Assembly: GCA_020217065.1 (NCBI GenBank)
Contig: JAIWOB010000154.1
Coordinates: 1 to 10,000 of the forward strand
Source: Chloroflexota bacterium
GTDB taxonomy: Bacteria > Chloroflexota > Anaerolineae > Anaerolineales > Villigracilaceae
Reading direction: 5' to 3'
Length of the DNA stretch: 10,000 bases
Shown here: positions 7,087-10,000 of the stretch, piece after piece
Position numbering within the stretch: position 1 is the stretch's first letter
Layout of the letters: each line of letters starts with the position of its first letter
Position numbers and translations under genes: made by a program
The notes under the pieces: generated by a model
What the model saw: the letters and a program-made list of their open reading frames with translations, nothing else
Databases searched by the model: none
What the model was told of the DNA's origin: nothing

Positions 7087-7395
7087 CTACCATTTCAACA
7101 AATCAAGTTCTTCCGCCGCCACCGTATTGCGACGGCGATAGACGGAGATAACCAAAGCCAGACCGACAGCCACCTCGGCGGCGGCGACGGCGAAGACAAT
7201 AATAGCGAATACCTGACCCGCCATCTGCGCCACGTCGCCGTAACGCCAGAAAGCCACCAGGTTGACGTTCACCGCGTTGAGCATCAGTTCGACGCTAAGC
7301 AAAATCGCAACCGCGTTCCTGCGCGCCAGCACGCCGAACAGGCCGACGCTGAACAGTCCAGCCGCGAGGATGAGATACCACGAAAGAGGAATCAT
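7087..7395 (-). CDS. nuoK: NADH-quinone oxidoreductase subunit K
   Basis: This 102-residue protein with three membrane helices corresponds to NuoK/ND4L, part of the charged axis linking the quinone site to the antiporter-like channels. The two buried glutamates of the family are present: E36 in LLSVELMLNAVNVNLVAF and E74 in AVAAAEVAVGLALV. The length equals that of E. coli NuoK (100) within two residues. The start is clear: AGGAGG ends seven bases before the ATG, and its first AG belongs to the TAG stop of nuoJ, so the two genes are coupled. The C-terminal tail (VYRRRNTVAAEELDLLKW) matches the usual RRR-x-x-x-x-x-E-E-x-D-x-L-K-W ending. Confidence 0.96.
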   Translation of the reverse strand: MIPLSWYLILAAGLFSVGLFGVLARRNAVAILLSVELMLNAVNVNLVAFWRYGDVAQMAGQVFAIIVFAVAAAEVAVGLALVISVYRRRNTVAAEELDLLKW

Positions 7396-7406
7396 CTTTG
7401 CGCCTC

Positions 7407-7919
7407 CTATTTTTTGTTGAACGCAAGATAGACCGCGCCCACCAGCGCCGCAACCAGAAGGACAGACGCGACTTCAAACGGAAGGACGTAGCCCGTGGGC
7501 GAGACCAGCGCCAACCCCAGCTCGTTGACCGCGTCAAAGCCCGACGGGAAAGCGGACGCTGTCTTCGAGAAGCCGCTCCACCCCTGAAGCAGGGAGAAGA
7601 GTCCCGCAAAGGTCAACGCAGCCAGGAGCGCGCCCAGCCACCAGTTCTTGTTGACGGCTGGACCCGTATCCTTCGAAGTCTGACGGCGGGTAAGCATCAC
7701 CGCAAAGATAAAGAGAATGGCAATTGCGCCGATGTAAACCACCACCTGCACCACCGCCAAAAACCCCGCGTTGAGCAGGGTATAGACCACCGCCACACCG
7801 AAGAGCGTCGCCACCAGCCACAACGCCGCATGGACCAGGTCGCGGGCGGTCACCACCATCAAGGCGGAAAGCAATGTGACTGCCCCAACAATAAGGAAAA
7901 TGATTTGTTCTGTTGTCAT
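7407..7919 (-). CDS. nuoJ: NADH-quinone oxidoreductase subunit J
   Basis: This is a 170-residue NuoJ/ND6-type protein with about five membrane helices. The diagnostic segment is VVQVVVYIGAIAILFIFAVM at 56-75, the TM3 region whose pi-bulge takes part in coupling quinone reduction to pumping. The C-terminal helix FEVASVLLVAALVGAVYLA (about 147-165) is also characteristic. Its length is close to E. coli NuoJ (184). The ATG at 7919 has AAAGGA upstream at a plausible spacing. In most nuo operons nuoI precedes nuoJ; here nuoH does, across a 57-base gap, and no trace of an iron-sulfur protein gene is present. The TAG stop overlaps the nuoK Shine-Dalgarno sequence. Confidence 0.95.
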   Translation of the reverse strand: MTTEQIIFLIVGAVTLLSALMVVTARDLVHAALWLVATLFGVAVVYTLLNAGFLAVVQVVVYIGAIAILFIFAVMLTRRQTSKDTGPAVNKNWWLGALLAALTFAGLFSLLQGWSGFSKTASAFPSGFDAVNELGLALVSPTGYVLPFEVASVLLVAALVGAVYLAFNKK

Positions 7920-7932
7920 AGAAAGTCCTTTG

Positions 7933-7962
7933 GTGAGTAGTAATTAGTAAATTACCAATCAC
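7933..7962. repeat. Interrupted palindrome in the nuoH-nuoJ gap
   Basis: The plus strand reads GTGA, three bases, GTAATT, AGTA, AATTAC, three bases, TCAC. Both outer and inner arms pair perfectly around one centre, so the 30-base element can form a hairpin with a small internal loop or act as a dimer-type binding site. It fills much of the 57-base gap at the position where nuoI would normally lie. It is AT-rich compared with the flanking genes, and no T-run follows on the minus strand. The nuoK-nuoL gap has similar AATT-containing arms, but the sequences differ. Confidence 0.5.
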
Positions 7963-7976
7963 GAATTCCCATTTGC

Positions 7977-9170
7977 CTAATGATGCGCCGCCTCGACAAC
8001 CTTCACGCCCTCGACCCGCTCGCGCTCCCTGCGCCCAGCCGCGCGGACGATTTCGAGCGCCGCCCAGGCGACCACGATATTCGAGAGGAACATGCCCGCA
8101 ACGTACAACCAGGCGGGCGCGCCTTGCATGAGGGCGTTCATCAACGCCGTCACAATGACAAGGGCAAAAGCAAGCGGCGTGAGGAATTTCCAATTAAAGG
8201 CGAGCATGTGGTCAATGCGGATGCGCATCATGGTGTACTTGACCCACATGATAATCCAGTAGCCAATCATCGCCTTGACCAGCAGGATGAGGATGGCGAA
8301 GATAAAGCTGACATTCTCCAACCCAAAGAAGCGATAACCGCCGAAGAATAAAATGCCCCAGAAACCGCCGAAGGTAAAAGCGTGCAGAAGCTCGCCGGCG
8401 TAAAACATACCGAATTTCATGCCCGAATATTCGATGTTGAAGCCGGAAACCAGTTCCGATTCGCCTTCCGAAAGGTCGAAGGGAGCGCGCCCCAACTCGG
8501 CGATTGCCGCAATCATGAAAATGACCGCCGCCAGCGGCGAAAGCCAGACATACCAGATGTCCTGGCTTTGGATGATGGCGTTGACGCCCATCGAGCCTGC
8601 AAAGATGGTCGGGATGAGCATTACCGCCAGCATCGGCACTTCAAAGGAAATCATCACCGCCACCTGACGGAACGCGCCGATGACCGAAAACTTGTTGTTT
8701 GAAGACCAGCCGCCCATGATGATGGAGAGCGTTCCAATCGAACCGGCGGCGATGATGAAGAGCAAGCCCGTGTTCAAGTCCACGCCCGTCATGACAGGCG
8801 CAAGCGGCACCACCGCCCATAGAATCAGCACCGACATCATCGAAAGCATCGGCGCAAGGTTGTAAACGACTTTATCCGCGCCGTCGGGCGTAGTGTCTTC
8901 CTTAATCAGCAGTTTGATGATGTCCGCAAAAGGTTGTATCAAACCAAAAGGTCCCAAGCGGTTCGGACCGATACGGTCTTGGAAACGCGCCACCACTTTG
9001 CGCTCAATCCATACAAGCAAAATGTCAATTACCATGAGAATCATGATAAGGACAAAAACGCCGAGGAACACCACCAGCACATGAGCGGCAACCTCGTTCA
9101 TGCCCCAGCCGACGAAAACGCCCGTCAGCCAGTCGGCGGCAGCCTTGAGAGGGTCATTCCAAAAACTCAT
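7977..9170 (-). CDS. nuoH: NADH-quinone oxidoreductase subunit H
   Basis: This 397-residue NuoH/ND1-type protein anchors the hydrophilic arm and forms much of the quinone chamber. It contains WIERKVVARFQDRIGPNRLG (54-73) followed by QPFADIIKLLIKED (79-92), and AELGRAPFDLSEGESELVSG (224-243) followed by FNIEYSGMKF (244-253), the acidic loop facing the quinone site. It is longer than E. coli NuoH (325), through an N-terminal extension of roughly 25 residues, internal loops, and a charged C-terminal tail (RRERERVEGVKVVEAAHH). The ATG at 9170 follows CAGGAG by six bases. Upstream is nuoA rather than nuoG, and downstream nuoJ rather than nuoI, so the partners NuoB, NuoD and NuoI that it must contact are encoded elsewhere. 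Confidence 0.96.
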   Translation of the reverse strand: MSFWNDPLKAAADWLTGVFVGWGMNEVAAHVLVVFLGVFVLIMILMVIDILLVWIERKVVARFQDRIGPNRLGPFGLIQPFADIIKLLIKEDTTPDGADKVVYNLAPMLSMMSVLILWAVVPLAPVMTGVDLNTGLLFIIAAGSIGTLSIIMGGWSSNNKFSVIGAFRQVAVMISFEVPMLAVMLIPTIFAGSMGVNAIIQSQDIWYVWLSPLAAVIFMIAAIAELGRAPFDLSEGESELVSGFNIEYSGMKFGMFYAGELLHAFTFGGFWGILFFGGYRFFGLENVSFIFAILILLVKAMIGYWIIMWVKYTMMRIRIDHMLAFNWKFLTPLAFALVIVTALMNALMQGAPAWLYVAGMFLSNIVVAWAALEIVRAAGRRERERVEGVKVVEAAHH

Positions 9171-9220
9171 AAAACACTCCTGTCTGCGAATCGGGTTTTG
9201 AAGCGACTTGCAATTTACAC

Positions 9221-9258
9221 AAAGAAAAGGCTGAACGGATGCCTCCTTTCAGCCTTTT
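9221..9258 (-). terminator. Intrinsic terminator or attenuator between nuoA and nuoH
   Basis: On the minus strand AAAAGGCTGAA (9248-9258) pairs perfectly over 11 bases with TTCAGCCTTTT (9225-9235) across a 12-base loop. The distal arm runs on into CTTT, giving TTTTCTTT. It begins 17 bases after the nuoA stop codon. The symmetry (A-run before, T-run after) is that of a Rho-independent terminator usable in either direction. The loop contains AGGAGG, but no start codon lies at a suitable distance. The unit CCTTTTAC is repeated in tandem at 9253-9268 on the plus strand. No clear promoter for nuoH is seen in the 54 bases that follow, so partial read-through from nuoA is the simplest model. Confidence 0.65.
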
Positions 9259-9275
9259 ACCCTTTTACGCTTACG

Positions 9276-9629
9276 CTACACCCACTCTAACATTCCTTTG
9301 CGCCAGGCGTAAACCAACCCGGCGACGAGAATCAAGATAAAGATAACGCCCTCGACCACGGCAAACAGTCCCAACTGTCCCAAACGAACCGCCCAGGGAA
9401 AAAGGAAAACCGTTTCAACGTCGAAGACAAGAAAAACCAGCGCAAATATATAATACTGCGCTTTGAACTGCACCCAGCCTTCGCCCACAGGCTCAATGCC
9501 GCATTCATACGTCGAGCGTTTGACCGGGTTGGACTTTTTGGGACCCAAAATCAGGGCGACGCCGATAGCCCCCACCGGGATAATCAAGCCAACAATAAAG
9601 AACAAACCTACATATATCCACTCGTTCAT
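9276..9629 (-). CDS. nuoA: NADH-quinone oxidoreductase subunit A
   Basis: This 117-residue protein with three membrane helices is NuoA/ND3, which lies beside NuoH near the quinone site. The loop after helix 1 holds YECGIEPVGEGWVQF (41-55), with C43 equivalent to the ND3 loop cysteine. Helix 2 carries the conserved acidic pair D70 and E72 in LVFDVETVFLFPWA. The start ATG at 9627-9629 follows GCGGAG with a seven-base spacing. It is the first nuo gene here. Normally nuoB, C and D follow, but the next gene is nuoH beyond a terminator-like hairpin. Nothing suggests decay of nuoA itself. Confidence 0.97.
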   Translation of the reverse strand: MNEWIYVGLFFIVGLIIPVGAIGVALILGPKKSNPVKRSTYECGIEPVGEGWVQFKAQYYIFALVFLVFDVETVFLFPWAVRLGQLGLFAVVEGVIFILILVAGLVYAWRKGMLEWV

Positions 9630-9658
9630 CTACACGCTCCGCAGTGAAATGGCTAATA

Positions 9659-9683
9659 TGCCGCGGGAACGCGCCCCACGGCA
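9659..9683 (-). repeat. Leader stem-loop upstream of nuoA
   Basis: On the minus strand TGCCGTGGG and CCCGCGGCA form a nine-pair stem (one G-U pair) with a seven-base loop. From the likely promoter the mRNA would begin near 9688, so this GC-rich hairpin would sit a few bases from the 5' end, about 30 bases upstream of the nuoA start. No T-run follows, so it is not a terminator. A 5' stabilising hairpin is the simplest reading; a binding site is possible. Confidence 0.5.
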
Positions 9684-9735
9684 CAAGCGGGAAGATTGTA
9701 CCATAGACAACAAACAGCCCTTCATGACCGCTTGT
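9683..9735. repeat. Inverted repeat flanking the nuoA promoter
   Basis: ACAAGCGG (9683-9690) and CCGCTTGT (9728-9735) are perfect eight-base inverted copies, with centres 45 bases apart. The predicted -10 of nuoA lies between them: one arm is at about -40 to -47 and the other covers the predicted start point. This could be a paired operator for a looping or oligomeric regulator. Eight-base arms can also arise by chance in a gap of this size. Confidence 0.3.
9695..9703 (-). promoter_or_regulatory. Likely extended -10 promoter of the nuo operon
   Basis: The minus strand reads TGGTACAAT, that is a TGn extension followed by the -10 hexamer TACAAT, 65 bases upstream of the nuoA start codon. No good -35 hexamer stands 16-18 bases further upstream, which is compatible with an extended -10 type. 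Transcription would begin near 9688, giving a leader of about 60 bases with a hairpin. The rest of the gap up to 9768 holds A-runs but no recognisable terminator for the upstream gene. Confidence 0.45.
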
Positions 9736-9768
9736 CCATTTTTTGGGTGATTTTTGTCATATATTCAA

Positions 9769-10000
9769 TCAGGCGCTCTTATTTTCCTTATTCGATTTTC
9801 TTTTGAATAAGAATTTGAGAATATCCTCCAGAAAGGGAAACCCCAACACCCCGCCGACAAAAGAGCCGACGACTCCAGTCATCCGCGCCACATTGGCGGA
9901 AAACCCCAAAAAATCCACCGCTTTGATTTCGATAATTTGGGCGGAAACGGGAATGCGGCTGCGTTCCCCCGTTTGTTTGTCCGTAAAATTAAGGTGCAGC
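9769..10000 (-). CDS. Unrecognised protein, C-terminal 76 residues (start beyond window)
   Basis: An open frame enters from the right edge and ends with TGA at 9769-9771. The visible residues begin LHLNFTDKQTGERSRIPVSA, a polar stretch that could be beta-strands. A glycine-rich hydrophobic segment follows at about 41-57 (TGVVGSFVGGVLGFPFL), then a basic tail (KFLFKRKSNKENKSA). One membrane helix with a positive cytoplasmic tail is possible, but the segment is short. I do not recognise a family. The gene lies 139 bases upstream of nuoA on the same strand, and no terminator is evident between them, so co-transcription cannot be excluded. Confidence 0.6.
   Translation of the reverse strand, partial: LHLNFTDKQTGERSRIPVSAQIIEIKAVDFLGFSANVARMTGVVGSFVGGVLGFPFLEDILKFLFKRKSNKENKSA

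Noticed and set aside
9240..9250. AGGAGG in the loop of the nuoA-nuoH hairpin as a ribosome binding site for a leader peptide
   Set aside because: No ATG, GTG or TTG follows at a workable distance on the minus strand, and no short ORF fits before nuoH.
301..9740. Shared 10-mer CTTGTCCATT at 301-310 and 9731-9740, near both ends of the operon
   Set aside because: The match does not extend beyond ten bases and the contexts differ (terminator arm against upstream of a promoter). Chance cannot be excluded and no target-site or insertion structure is present.
1..10000. CRISPR array, tRNA or rRNA genes, insertion sequence or phage genes
   Set aside because: No regularly spaced repeats, tRNA-like folds, transposase motifs or terminal inverted repeats were seen. 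Almost all of the window is nuo coding sequence.

Overview
This window is one end of a respiratory-chain locus read entirely from the minus strand. It holds eight genes for the membrane arm of NADH:quinone oxidoreductase (complex I), in the order nuoA, nuoH, nuoJ, nuoK, nuoL, nuoM, a second nuoM, nuoN. A truncated AtpZ/AtpI-type gene follows at the left edge and probably opens an F-type ATP synthase operon. The GC-leaning base composition, the NuoM pair, the NuoA-NuoH adjacency and the style of the AtpZ-like protein suggest a Chloroflexota bacterium, probably class Anaerolineae. That assignment is by resemblance only; no marker gene is present.

Layout from right to left, the direction of transcription: the C-terminal 76 codons of an unrecognised protein (9769-10000); a 139-base gap with a likely extended -10 promoter, an inverted repeat around it and a leader hairpin; nuoA (9276-9629); a 105-base gap with a good intrinsic terminator; nuoH (7977-9170); a 57-base gap with a palindrome; nuoJ (7407-7919) and nuoK (7087-7395), tightly coupled; a 92-base gap with a strong stem-loop; then nuoL (4835-6994), nuoM1 (3305-4825), nuoM2 (1771-3294) and nuoN (322-1770), packed with 0-10 bases between genes. 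An intrinsic terminator follows nuoN. Directly after it comes a promoter with both consensus hexamers and a 17-base spacer, which fires into the AtpZ-like gene with almost no leader.

How the genes work together: NuoL, NuoM and NuoN are the antiporter-like proton channels. NuoH, J, K and A form the part of the membrane arm that meets the quinone site. With two NuoM proteins the complex would have four antiporter-like subunits instead of three. The lateral helix of NuoL is longer than in E. coli or Thermus, which fits room for a fourth channel (the '2M' complex I type already described in the literature). The second NuoM, however, has Leu in place of the key TM7 lysine. None of the genes for the hydrophilic arm or quinone-site core (nuoB, C, D, E, F, G, I) is here, although nuoBCDEFG and nuoI would usually sit exactly in the A-H and H-J gaps. 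They must lie elsewhere in the genome or be absent. Proton pumping by this complex and proton use by ATP synthase are physically linked on the chromosome but appear to be separate transcription units.
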